Assembly (NCBI RefSeq): GCF_030077735.1
Contig: NZ_JASJEU010000012.1
Span: 248,001 to 312,000 of the forward strand
DNA length: 64,000 bases
Direction: 5' to 3'
Source of the DNA: Gordonibacter faecis
GTDB lineage: Bacteria; Actinomycetota; Coriobacteriia; Coriobacteriales; Eggerthellaceae
Position numbers and translations under genes: made by a program. Shown in pieces: positions 56,459 through 64,000 of the stretch. Positions within the stretch are counted from its first letter, which is position 1, and each line of letters begins with the position of its first letter. The notes beneath the pieces are model-generated. The model worked only from the letters and a program-made list of their open reading frames with translations, was not told the DNA's origin and searched no databases.

Positions 56459-58183
56459 ATGAACAAACAGGGGAAGGAACAGCGCACCGCAGGATGCGCA
56501 ACCGGGGTGCAGGGGCGCGCGGACGAGCGCTCGCGAGAGGCGCAGCCGCGCCCGGCCCTGCCGTGGGGGTTTCCCGTTGCGGTGGTGTTGGGGTATGGGC
56601 TGTTTCGTGGTGTGAACGCGAACTCCTATCTGTCGGCGTTCGCGTCGGTGGAAGCGCCGTTTTTGTTCGTGCCCGACCTCTTCTTCAACGTGGTGGTGGC
56701 GTGTGCGGTAGTGGTGTGCGCCCTCATTCTCATTGCGCTCACGCTGCGCGGCCGCCTGGCGCCGCTGTCCATGCCCTACGTGGTGCCCACCGTGTTGCTG
56801 CTGGTGGCGAACGTGTGCTCACTCTTCGGCGTGTTCTCGTGGATGCCGTCGGACTTTGCCTTGCTGTTGCCGGGGGTGCTGTTCGGCGTGGCATCGGTCA
56901 TGCTGTCGCTTGTGTGGGTGGAGGTGCTTGCGTGCCAAGACCCGCGCGCCATCGTGACGCAGATTGCGCTCAGCATGCTGGTGAACGTGGTGACGTCCTC
57001 GTCACTGTCGACGCTTTCCAGCGGCGCGCGCATGGTGGCAAGCTGCGTGGTGCTGGCGGTGATGGCGTGGTGCGCGTACTACGTGCGCCGCGTGCTGCGG
57101 GCGCAGGCGGAAGGCGAGCGCGGCGGGGAAGTGGGCGGCCTTGCTGGCGGGGGCGAGCGGGCGAAGGTGCACCCCGTGCGCCCGGCGCGCCCGGCGGGGC
57201 GCGGGTCGTATCGCGATGCGTTCTTGGAGCTGGGCAACTCCATTGTGGTGTTCTGCGTGATGGAGGCCGTCATCGGGTTGCTCAACAGCTTCATGCTGGC
57301 GGGTTCCATTGAATTTGCGGGGTCGGACACGGTGTCGGTGGCGGGCATGCTTACGGGCGTGGCGGCCTTCTGCATTGTGGTGTTTGTCGTGCAGCGCATA
57401 CCGCGCGTGTCGACGGCCTTCCGCCTGGTCATGCCCGTGATTGCGTCGCTTCTGGTGTTCCTGCCATTTCTGGGCGAGCAGTACAACCTGTTCTTCAGCC
57501 TGGTGCTTCTGGGCAGCTACTACTTTATTGCGCTGTTGGTGACCTACGTGGTGGCGGAAACGGCGCACGAGCGGCGCGTGTCGCCCTATGTGCTGATGGG
57601 AGCCGCGGCGGCGCTTGCGCGGGTGTGTTTGGCGGTGGCGCTGGTGACGGGCTACACGTTTGGGTCACTGCCGCCGGGCGGGCTGTTCGGTGAGGCCGAG
57701 GACACCATGCGCTACCTGGTGGTTATCATGGCCGTGATCTATGCACTGTCGCTGGCAGCCGTGCTGGTGTCGCGTGACCGTCGCCGTCGCCGCGGCGCCG
57801 AGGGAGCGGGCGGAGAGGCGCGGGGAGCCGCCCGGGGTAACCTTCCGGAGGGTGGGGAAGGTGCCGCCGGTGGGCTTGCCGCCGGCGGGGCAACCGGCGA
57901 AGCGCCGGCAATCGCTGCGGAAGGAAGCTCCCCTGCAGCACCCACCGATGACGCCGCCTTCGACGCGCGGTGTGCGCGGCTGGCGGAGCGCGGTGGGCTC
58001 ACCGAGCGCGAGGCCGAAATCCTTGGCTACTTGGCGCGCGGCCGCACGAATGCCTACATTGCCACCACGCTGTTCGTGAGCGAAAACACCGTGCGCAGCC
58101 ACGTGCGCAACCTCTACGCGAAGCTGGACGTACACACGCGCCAGCAGCTCATCGACCTGGTGGAGGCCGAACGCACCCACTGA
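56459..58183 (+). CDS. Multi-pass membrane LuxR-type regulator
   Basis: This 574-aa protein has about 12 membrane helices (residues 35-440) and a C-terminal LuxR helix-turn-helix (LTEREAEILGYLARGRTNAY, LFVSENTVRSHVRNLYAKL). A Gly/Ala/Arg-rich linker of about 60 residues joins the two. The frame extends far upstream, antisense to the flavoprotein; ATG at 56459 is taken because a TATTAT box seven bases away suggests a leaderless mRNA starting there. It is divergent from reductase C and the probable regulator of it. An ATG at 56450 is possible. Confidence 0.85.
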   Translation: MNKQGKEQRTAGCATGVQGRADERSREAQPRPALPWGFPVAVVLGYGLFRGVNANSYLSAFASVEAPFLFVPDLFFNVVVACAVVVCALILIALTLRGRLAPLSMPYVVPTVLLLVANVCSLFGVFSWMPSDFALLLPGVLFGVASVMLSLVWVEVLACQDPRAIVTQIALSMLVNVVTSSSLSTLSSGARMVASCVVLAVMAWCAYYVRRVLRAQAEGERGGEVGGLAGGGERAKVHPVRPARPAGRGSYRDAFLELGNSIVVFCVMEAVIGLLNSFMLAGSIEFAGSDTVSVAGMLTGVAAFCIVVFVVQRIPRVSTAFRLVMPVIASLLVFLPFLGEQYNLFFSLVLLGSYYFIALLVTYVVAETAHERRVSPYVLMGAAAALARVCLAVALVTGYTFGSLPPGGLFGEAEDTMRYLVVIMAVIYALSLAAVLVSRDRRRRRGAEGAGGEARGAARGNLPEGGEGAAGGLAAGGATGEAPAIAAEGSSPAAPTDDAAFDARCARLAERGGLTEREAEILGYLARGRTNAYIATTLFVSENTVRSHVRNLYAKLDVHTRQQLIDLVEAERTH

Positions 58184-58267
58184 GGCGTGCCCGCGTGAAC
58201 CAACGAAGCGCGAGAATACACCGCCGAGGGTATGGCGCGCGCCCCGTGGGTCGCGTACCATGGGCCC

Positions 58268-59530
58268 ATGGAGAACTTCCTCGTACACAACCGCCCCCTC
58301 GCGCCTAAGGACTGGGCCATCGACGCTGCCGTGGCCGTGGCGGCGTTTTTGTTTGGCTGCGGGCAACTCATGCTCACGGCGTCGTCCATTGTCATTCCCG
58401 ACATGGCGCTGCGCCAGTATCTGGGCATGGTGAACGTGGTGCCCACGCTGTCGGTGTTTGTGGCGCTGGCGCTGACCACGCTCCCACTGGCGGTACGGCG
58501 GCGGTTCCCGTGGCCGGTGTTTCTGTTTGTGCTGGTCACCTTCCTGGGGCTGCAAGATGCGTTTCGCGGGTTCTCGCTCACCATTGTGGGGCCCGTGGTG
58601 GCGCTCTACACCATTGCGTGCGAGCGCGGCCGCACCGAGGCGGTGGTGGCGGTCGTGCTTGCCGTGGTGGGGCTGCTGTTCGCGGACGCGCCCTCGCGCA
58701 CGGCCAGTCTCGCCTTCTTCACGCGCTTCCAGAACATAACGCTTGTAGTGGCGGCGGCGCTTGGCGGCTACGCGTACCGCACGCACCGGGCCTACGTGGC
58801 GGCCACCGAGCAGCGCGCGCTTGAGGCCGAGCGAACGCGTGAGGAAGAGGCCGCGCGACGCGTTGAGCAGGAGCGCGTGCGCATTGCGCGCGAGGTGCAC
58901 GACATCACGGCCCACTCGCTGTCCGCAGTCAGCATTCAGGCTGCCGCAGCCGAGCGCCTCATTGATCGCGACCCTGTGGCCGCGAAGCAGGCCATTGCCA
59001 CGGCGCGCACCACGGCAAAAGACGCGTTGGAGGAAATTCGCGGCATGATTGGCGTGCTGCGCCACGGCGACGACGCGGCCGAAACAGAACCCACCGCGGG
59101 CACCGAGCGCCTGGCTGATCTCGCGGCCTACCTGGAACGCGCCGGCGTGCAGGCCACGCTTGACACGCAAGGCTACGACCGCGCGCTCGTTCCCGCGTTC
59201 GTGGACGTGGCGCTTTTCGGCATCGCGCGCGAGGCAGTTACAAATATAGTGCGTCACGCGAACGCGCACACGGCCACCATTCGCCTCACGGTTGAGCCCA
59301 CGGCGGCACACCTTGTTGTGGAAGATGACGGAGCTGGCGCGGCGGCGGCACCTGAGCACGGCCCCGGCCCCGCGCCCGAGGCCGCCCGCCGCACCGGCGG
59401 CCACGGCATCGCCGGCATGGCCGAGCGCGTCAGTTTGTTGGGCGGCACGTTCTCGGCCGGGCCGCGCACACCTGGCGGGTTTCGTGTTGAGGCGCGCCTG
59501 CCGCTGGCAGCGGAGAAAGGAACCTCCTGA
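58268..59530 (+). CDS. NarL-type sensor histidine kinase
   Basis: This 420-aa kinase has five or six N-terminal membrane helices, a coiled-coil, and a HisKA_3 box (REVHDITAHSLSAVS) with the phosphorylated His. The HATPase domain shows REAVTNIVRHANA, EDDGAG and GHGIAGMAERVSLLGG. It has no large extracellular sensor, so it probably senses membrane or intracellular signals, as in DesK/LiaS-type kinases. ATG at 58268 lacks a Shine-Dalgarno, and TACCAT ends six bases upstream, consistent with leaderless expression. Its response regulator overlaps the stop codon. Confidence 0.9.
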   Translation: MENFLVHNRPLAPKDWAIDAAVAVAAFLFGCGQLMLTASSIVIPDMALRQYLGMVNVVPTLSVFVALALTTLPLAVRRRFPWPVFLFVLVTFLGLQDAFRGFSLTIVGPVVALYTIACERGRTEAVVAVVLAVVGLLFADAPSRTASLAFFTRFQNITLVVAAALGGYAYRTHRAYVAATEQRALEAERTREEEAARRVEQERVRIAREVHDITAHSLSAVSIQAAAAERLIDRDPVAAKQAIATARTTAKDALEEIRGMIGVLRHGDDAAETEPTAGTERLADLAAYLERAGVQATLDTQGYDRALVPAFVDVALFGIAREAVTNIVRHANAHTATIRLTVEPTAAHLVVEDDGAGAAAAPEHGPGPAPEAARRTGGHGIAGMAERVSLLGGTFSAGPRTPGGFRVEARLPLAAEKGTS

Positions 59531-60270
59531 TGGAACGTCGTATGAGCGAAGCGCACGCGCAGACGAAGGATACGTGGCCCCGCGCCGCGGATGAGCAGCC
59601 CCTGCGTTTGGTGGTGGCCGACGATCAAGACCTCGTGCGCAGTGGGTTTCGTCTCATCCTGTCGTCCTACGACGGGTTCACCATTGTGGGCGAGGCGCGC
59701 GACGGTGAGGAAGCGGTGGAGTTGGCGCGGCGTCTGCACCCCGACGTGGTGCTCATGGACATTCGCATGCCGCACAAAAATGGCATCGAGGCCACGCGCG
59801 CTATCACGAGCGACCCCGCGCTTGCCGACGTGCGCGTGCTCATTCTCACGACGTTTGACATCGACGAATACGTGTACGACGCTCTGGCCGCGGGCGCAGG
59901 CGGCTTTCTGCTGAAAGACGCCGAACCCGATGACATCGCTTCGGCCGTGCGCGTAGTAGCCGCAGGTGACGCGCTCATTCAGCCCTCGGTCATGCGCCGC
60001 CTCGTGGAAACCTTCGTGCGCTCGCGCCCCGCGGTGTCGCCCGCTACCGCTGCCGGAAGCCTGTCTGCGCTCACCGAGCGCGAACGTGAAATCCTCACGC
60101 TGGTGGCGCGCGGCCTCACGAACGACGAAATAGGGCAGGATCTGTTCATCTCTCCCGCCACGGTGAAAACCCACCTGGCTCGCGTCATGGCGAAGCTGGA
60201 GGCTCACGACCGCGCACAGCTCGTGGTGAGGGCTTACGAAGGCGGTTTGGTTCGCCCCTCTATACGGTAA
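59530..60270 (+). CDS. NarL/LuxR-family response regulator
   Basis: This 246-aa protein is the partner of the preceding kinase. The receiver domain shows VADDQD, the phospho-Asp in VLMDIRMP, and the Lys in LLKDAE. The LuxR helix-turn-helix is LTEREREILTLVARGLTNDE with FISPATVKTHLARVM. ATG overlaps the kinase stop (TGATG); AAAGGAACC lies upstream. Target genes are unknown; the neighbouring reductases are candidates. Confidence 0.93.
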   Translation: MERRMSEAHAQTKDTWPRAADEQPLRLVVADDQDLVRSGFRLILSSYDGFTIVGEARDGEEAVELARRLHPDVVLMDIRMPHKNGIEATRAITSDPALADVRVLILTTFDIDEYVYDALAAGAGGFLLKDAEPDDIASAVRVVAAGDALIQPSVMRRLVETFVRSRPAVSPATAAGSLSALTEREREILTLVARGLTNDEIGQDLFISPATVKTHLARVMAKLEAHDRAQLVVRAYEGGLVRPSIR

Positions 60271-60445
60271 AGGCACCGGCCTTCGGCGGTATACCATCGT
60301 TTATCACTCATCTTTTGCTAACCTCAGCTATAATTATATGCGTGTGTGATATAGTCCGAGTTTCATAAGGCACAGCTAAAGCGGCACCGAAGGAGAGGAG
60401 ACGGCCGTCAAACGCGACGAAGAAACGCAGCAAGCCGAAGCGTCT

Positions 60446-61282
60446 ATGGAAGTGACGCTGCACGCGGCTACGGCGGTGGACGACGCACGCCGGTCGCTTC
60501 AGCGTGGGCTCGATCAGGCGTGCGGCATTTCGCTGAAAGCGTTTTGCCTCTTGGCGTCCGTGCATTCGCATGAAGGAACGCTTCCCTTGGCGGCGTTTCC
60601 GCCCCATGTCTTCGTCTCGGGCCGCGCCGCCAGCCTTGCGGCCAGCGAACTTGCGCACAACGGCTTGGTGGAAAAGTCCTACGCCCACGCCGGTCGTCGA
60701 AATCTGCAACTGCGTGAGACAGACCGGGCCAGCGCAACACTTACCACCGGGTTTGAGGTGGCGTATCAGTGCCTGGAAGAGGCCGCCGAGCGCGCCCGCT
60801 TGCTCGAAGGGGTGGAAGGCATGGCCAAGGCGCTCAGTCTGGCGGCGGGCCGCTTGGGTGTGAGTGATCTGGAATTCGACCCCTGCTGTCATACGATGCT
60901 CACCCCCGCGTGTCTCATCGCGCTCATGGGTTTGATACAGCGCTGGGACGAGGTGGGTCTGCCCGTCACTGGCCTCGCGTTCACGGAAGCCCAATGCCTC
61001 GTACTGCTGAGGCTCCACCGCGTTACCGCTTCCTTCGAGTTTATGGCCGACGCCCTGCGCGTTGAGCCTGCGGAAGTGTCCAAACTGGTGACGCGCTTGC
61101 GCAACAAACTCTTCGCCGGATTCAGCGCGGGATACGTCAGCGAAGACTACGTACAGAAAGTTGGGCTCACCCCCCAGGGCGCTGAGATGGCGCTCACCGC
61201 TGCGGAGGAGCTGGGGAAGGTAGTAGCCAATCTGCGCTCAGGTTCGGGCGCGCTTCTCGCGTACGCAAAGGAACCCCGCTAG
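60446..61282 (+). CDS. Tandem winged-helix (MarR-like) regulator
   Basis: This protein of at least 278 aa contains two winged-helix-like halves. One is near residues 28-95 (SLKAFCLLASVHSHEGTLPL, ASELAHNGLVEKSY). The other is near 175-260 (FTEAQCLVLLRLHRVTASFE, VEPAEVSKLVTRLRNKLF). They may form a pseudo-dimer of MarR type. The first normal start is ATG at 60446, which has no ribosome-binding site. The strong AGGAGAGGAG at 60391-60400 sits before an in-frame GTC at 60407, not a standard start. An extended -10 (TGATATAGT, 60347-60355) lies upstream. Targets are unknown. Confidence 0.7.
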   Translation: MEVTLHAATAVDDARRSLQRGLDQACGISLKAFCLLASVHSHEGTLPLAAFPPHVFVSGRAASLAASELAHNGLVEKSYAHAGRRNLQLRETDRASATLTTGFEVAYQCLEEAAERARLLEGVEGMAKALSLAAGRLGVSDLEFDPCCHTMLTPACLIALMGLIQRWDEVGLPVTGLAFTEAQCLVLLRLHRVTASFEFMADALRVEPAEVSKLVTRLRNKLFAGFSAGYVSEDYVQKVGLTPQGAEMALTAAEELGKVVANLRSGSGALLAYAKEPR

Positions 61283-61368
61283 CCTTCGCCCGCTCGAACG
61301 AAATGTGGCGAAAGTTTGGCGATTCGGTACAACCTTAGTCAAGGACGCTCACATTTTCTCAAATTCGC

Positions 61369-61396
61369 TTGCATTCAGTGACAGGGCTGCTATGAT
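61369..61396 (+). promoter_or_regulatory. groES-groEL promoter
   Basis: TTGCAT (61369-61374) and TATGAT (61391-61396) with 16-bp spacing lie just upstream of the CIRCE operator. Confidence 0.75.
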
Positions 61397-61406
61397 AACG
61401 CACTGT

Positions 61407-61433
61407 TTAGCACTCGTTACCTCTGAGTGCTAG
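61407..61433 (+). promoter_or_regulatory. CIRCE operator (HrcA binding site)
   Basis: TTAGCACTC-N9-GAGTGCTAG matches the CIRCE consensus with one change in the last base. It begins 11 bases after the -10 box, so HrcA bound here would block groESL transcription. hrcA itself is not in the window. Confidence 0.95.
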
Positions 61434-61515
61434 CAGTCAAGACAATCGAGTGGTTAAATGAGCAAACGTGTTCAACCAGTTTCGGACATGAGACGGACGG
61501 AAGGAAGGAAGCGTT

Positions 61516-61803
61516 ATGAATTTGAAACCATTGGGTGATCGCGTCATCATCAAGCAGGACGAGGCTGAGGAGACGACGGCATCCGGTCTGTATCTCGCGA
61601 CCGAGGCGAAGGAAAAGCCCCAGACGGGCAAAGTGCTCGCGGTGGGCGAAGGCAAGATGGACAAGGACGGCAAGCTGGTGCCTGTGCCCGTGAAGGTGGG
61701 CGACAAGGTGCTGTACGGCAAGTACGGTGGAACCGAAGTGCACATCGACGGCGAGGATGTCATGATCCTGCGCGCCGACGATCTGTACGCGGTCTTCGAA
61801 TAA
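61516..61803 (+). CDS. groES: Co-chaperonin GroES
   Basis: GroES caps the GroEL folding chamber. The 95-aa protein has MNLKPLGDRVIIK, the mobile loop EETTASGLYLA, VKVGDKVLYGKYGGTEV and the terminal EDVMILRADDLYAV. GGAAGGAAGG precedes the ATG. It is first in the CIRCE-controlled groESL operon. Confidence 0.97.
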   Translation: MNLKPLGDRVIIKQDEAEETTASGLYLATEAKEKPQTGKVLAVGEGKMDKDGKLVPVPVKVGDKVLYGKYGGTEVHIDGEDVMILRADDLYAVFE

Positions 61804-61908
61804 ATCCGCAGGTTGAAGCGTAAAGGCGACCATCGCGCCGCCCGTTTTCGGCACACAGCCGAACATTCCCTCAGGTAACAACAACGCAGTTGAAAGGATA
61901 GAGAGAAC

Positions 61909-63543
61909 ATGGCTAAAGACATTAAGTTCGACGCCGATGCACGCAGCGCGCTCGCTGCCGGCGTGAGCAAGCTCTCCGACGCTGTTAAGGTGACGCTTGG
62001 CCCCAAGGGCCGCTACGTGGCGCTTGAGAAGTCCTACGGCGCGCCCACCATCACCAACGATGGTGTGACCGTGGCTAAGGAAGTTGAGCTGGAGGACCCG
62101 GTAGAGAACATGGGCGCCCAGCTGGTGCGCGAGGTTGCCGTCAAGACGAACGACGTGGCGGGCGACGGTACCACCACCGCTACGCTCTTGGCTGACGTCA
62201 TTGTGAGCGAGGGCCTGCGCAACGTCACCGCTGGCGCTGACGCGCTTGGCATTCGCCGCGGCATTCAGAAGGCCACGGACGCCATCGTTGACGCCATCAA
62301 GGCTGACGCAACGCCCGTGTCCACCAAGGAGCAGATTGCCAACGTTGGCACCATTTCCGCCGGCGACGCCGAGATCGGCGAGAAGATTGCCGAGGCCATG
62401 GACGCCGTGGGCAACGACGGCGCTATCTCTGTGGAAGAGAACGCCCAGTCGTTTGACCTGGAGCTGGACATTGTTGAGGGCATGCAGTACGACCGCGGCT
62501 ACATTTCTCCCTACATGGCCACCGACATGGAGAAGATGGAGGCCGTGCTGAACGACCCCTTCATCCTGCTCACCGACCAGAAGATCACGAACATCCAGGA
62601 CATGGTGCCGCTGCTGGAGGAAATCATGCGCTCCGGTCGCCCGCTGTTCATCGTCGCGGAAGACGTTGAGGGCGAGGCGCTGGCTACCATCCTGCTGAAC
62701 AAGCTGCGCGGCACGTTCAACTGCGTCGCCATCAAGGCCCCCGGCTTCGGCGACCGCCGCAAGCGCATCTTGGAGGACATCGCGGCTGTCACGGGTGCCC
62801 AGGTCATCGACAAGGACTTCGGCATGACCATGGCCGACGCCAAGATTGAGATGCTTGGCCACGCCAAGACCGTGAAGGTGACGAAGGACACCGCACTTAT
62901 CGTTGACGGCGCGGGCGACAAGAAGGACATCGAGGATCGCATCAGCCAGATTCGCGCTGAGCTGGAGCGCGTCGACTCCGACTTCGACCGCGAGAAGCTG
63001 CAGGAGCGTCTGGCGAAGCTCTCCGGCGGCGTGGCGGTGCTCAAGGTGGGCGCTGCGACCGAGTCCGAGCTCAAGGAGAAGAAGTCCCGCATTGAGGACG
63101 CTCTGCAGGCAACCCGCGCGGCAGTGGAAGAGGGCATCGTTGCTGGCGGCGGCGTGGCGCTGGTGGATGCGCTGCCCACGCTGGAGGCGCTTGAAGTGGC
63201 CGACAAGGACGAAGAGGTGGGTGTTGCCATCATCCGCAAGGCCATCGAGGCGCCGATGCGCGCCATCGCCCAGAACGCGGGCTTCGAGGGTAGCGTCGTT
63301 GTGGAGCGCGTGAAGGGCATGCCGAAGGGCGAAGGCCTGAACTGCGCCAACGGCGAGTACGGCAACATGATTGAGATGGGCGTGAACGATCCGGTGAAGG
63401 TGACCCGTACGGCACTGCAGTCCGCAGCCTCCGTGGCGGCCCTCATCCTCATCACCGAGGCCACCATCAACGACATCCCCAAGGATCCCGATCCCGCAGC
63501 TCTCGCCGCCGCAGCCGGTGGCATGGGCGGCGGCATGATGTAA
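61909..63543 (+). CDS. groEL: Chaperonin GroEL
   Basis: The 544-aa 60-kDa chaperonin shows LGPKGRYVALEKSYGAP, the ATP-binding GDGTTTATLLA, and the C-terminal GGMGGGMM flexible tail. All three domains have normal length. GAAAGGATAGAG precedes the ATG. It lies 105 bases after groES and is followed by a structured 150-bp repeat that may end the transcript. Confidence 0.97.
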   Translation: MAKDIKFDADARSALAAGVSKLSDAVKVTLGPKGRYVALEKSYGAPTITNDGVTVAKEVELEDPVENMGAQLVREVAVKTNDVAGDGTTTATLLADVIVSEGLRNVTAGADALGIRRGIQKATDAIVDAIKADATPVSTKEQIANVGTISAGDAEIGEKIAEAMDAVGNDGAISVEENAQSFDLELDIVEGMQYDRGYISPYMATDMEKMEAVLNDPFILLTDQKITNIQDMVPLLEEIMRSGRPLFIVAEDVEGEALATILLNKLRGTFNCVAIKAPGFGDRRKRILEDIAAVTGAQVIDKDFGMTMADAKIEMLGHAKTVKVTKDTALIVDGAGDKKDIEDRISQIRAELERVDSDFDREKLQERLAKLSGGVAVLKVGAATESELKEKKSRIEDALQATRAAVEEGIVAGGGVALVDALPTLEALEVADKDEEVGVAIIRKAIEAPMRAIAQNAGFEGSVVVERVKGMPKGEGLNCANGEYGNMIEMGVNDPVKVTRTALQSAASVAALILITEATINDIPKDPDPAALAAAAGGMGGGMM

Positions 63544-63547
63544 TTTT

Positions 63548-63697
63548 GTTCCGCCGGCCTTCCGGCCGGCGGAACGACTCGACGCTGCGGAGCGTTCTGG
63601 CACCGAATCTTCGCGCGATCCCGAGGGCTTGCGTACCAAAGTACGCGGCGCCCTCGCGATCCCACGAATCTTCGGCGCCAGAACGCTCCTCGCTGAC
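63548..63697 (+). repeat. 150-bp structured repeat, copy 2
   Basis: It has the same architecture as 48425-48574. A perfect 12-bp hairpin (63548-63559 / 63564-63575, loop TTCC) is followed by CTCGACGCTGCG. A palindrome with outer arms AGCGTTCTGGC (63591-63601) and GCCAGAACGCT (63677-63687) and inner GCGTAC-CAAA-GTACGC comes next. It ends CTCGCTGAC. The stems differ in sequence from copy 1 but remain fully paired. Confidence 0.85.
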
Positions 63698-63784
63698 ACT
63701 ACGAACGACCTGGGAGAATTATCAAACAACCTGGGGGTGGTCAGCAGGCGTCTTGCGCTTGGGCGCACAACACTAACTCGGAAT

Positions 63785-63808
63785 GCGGGGCGGCTTCGGC
63801 CGCCCCGC
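63785..63808 (+). terminator. Strong UUCG-loop hairpin downstream of groEL
   Basis: GCGGGGCGGC-TTCG-GCCGCCCCGC forms a perfect 10-bp stem with a stable tetraloop. The T-run after it is weak. Confidence 0.7.
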
Positions 63809-63855
63809 GTGCGTATGTTCACCTGTTTCTCAATGCCGAAACCCACCACCACTTA

Positions 63856-63883
63856 TTGCTAAGCGTCAGGCATGGAGTATACT
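63856..63883 (+). promoter_or_regulatory. Promoter of the gene at the window end
   Basis: TTGCTA (63856-63861) and TATACT (63878-63883) with 16-bp spacing, about 100 bases before the last start codon. Confidence 0.65.
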
Positions 63884-63984
63884 TAAATGAGTTCATGCCT
63901 GTTACACCCTTTTCAAAGGAGGTGATGTGTCTGGGGTATGTCATGTAGGGGAGAAACTGGAGCAGAATCAATGGAAGGAGAAAC

Positions 63985-64000
63985 ATGAAGTTTAGAAGTA
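63985..64000 (+). CDS. Start of a gene cut by the window edge
   Basis: ATG at 63985 begins MKFRS, with AAGGAG four bases upstream and a good promoter further up. The basic start could be the N-terminus of a signal peptide, but five codons are too few to name it. Confidence 0.6.

Noticed and set aside
63917..63950. Strong AAAGGAGG followed by a 7-codon frame (MCLGYVM)
   Set aside because: The ATG is only two bases from the Shine-Dalgarno and the peptide has no regulatory codon pattern; it lies in the leader of the next gene without evidence of attenuation.
1..64000. CRISPR arrays, tRNA or rRNA genes, prophage, integrase or transposase
   Set aside because: No spaced direct-repeat array, cloverleaf with conserved T-loop, rRNA sequence or mobile-element protein was recognised on either strand.

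Overview
This 64 kb window is GC-rich bacterial chromosome with the gene content of an anaerobic gut actinobacterium of the class Coriobacteriia, most likely family Eggerthellaceae. That placement is inferred from content: Tat-exported lipoprotein flavoreductases beside multi-pass membrane LuxR regulators, a NrfH-like multiheme cytochrome, NfnAB, a menaquinone methyltransferase, a Cys-type formate dehydrogenase H, and one polypeptide carrying TsaB, RimI and TsaD. I do not assign a genus. I recognised no tRNA, rRNA, CRISPR array, prophage or transposase gene.

Layout. 1-7.2 kb: the end of alanine racemase, a family-4 uracil-DNA glycosylase, CorA, the electron-bifurcating pair NfnAB, FolC, and an hpf-acpP operon. 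7.4-14.9 kb: NhaA with a long acidic tail, then glmU-prs-pth, an MFS drug exporter with a PadR regulator, and a NifX-like protein. 15-25 kb: a 957-aa TPR protein of unknown function, hisS, then a one-carbon/formate block (fchA, folD, HycB-like, FdhF-like, HycB-like, HycF-like). 25-29 kb: a membrane LuxR regulator divergent from a hexaheme cytochrome and a Tat flavoprotein. 29-34.9 kb: peptidase M24, tsaE and the tsaB-rimI-tsaD fusion, and an MFS transporter. 35-43.3 kb: a complete kdpFABCDE potassium system. 43.3-48.4 kb: ubiE/menG, a B12-binding radical SAM protein, an amidohydrolase and a small membrane protein. 48.7-52.5 kb: tatA/B-tatC, hypA-hypB-nadE. 52.9-61.3 kb: two convergent paralogous Tat flavoproteins with a LuxR membrane regulator, a two-component system and a tandem winged-helix regulator. 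61.3-64 kb: CIRCE-controlled groES-groEL and the first codons of a further gene.

How it fits together. The formate block looks like the formate-oxidising arm of formate hydrogenlyase (FdhF, HycB, HycF) without hydrogenase subunits. It is joined to FchA and to a FolD that has lost the lysine needed for cyclohydrolase activity, so the two tetrahydrofolate steps appear to be split between two proteins. NfnAB could exchange electrons among ferredoxin, NADH and NADPH. TatC with its TatA/B-like partner could export the three Tat flavoproteins, which with the NrfH-like cytochrome resemble menaquinol-linked extracellular reductases. HypA and HypB imply a nickel enzyme elsewhere in the genome.

The most unusual non-coding content is a set of structured repeats. 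Two 150-bp copies of one element (48425-48574, 63548-63697) keep the same fold with compensating base changes. A 326-bp element bounded by 25-bp inverted repeats (52483-52808) contains a smaller motif that recurs on the other side of the neighbouring flavoprotein gene. Several genes appear to be transcribed without a leader.
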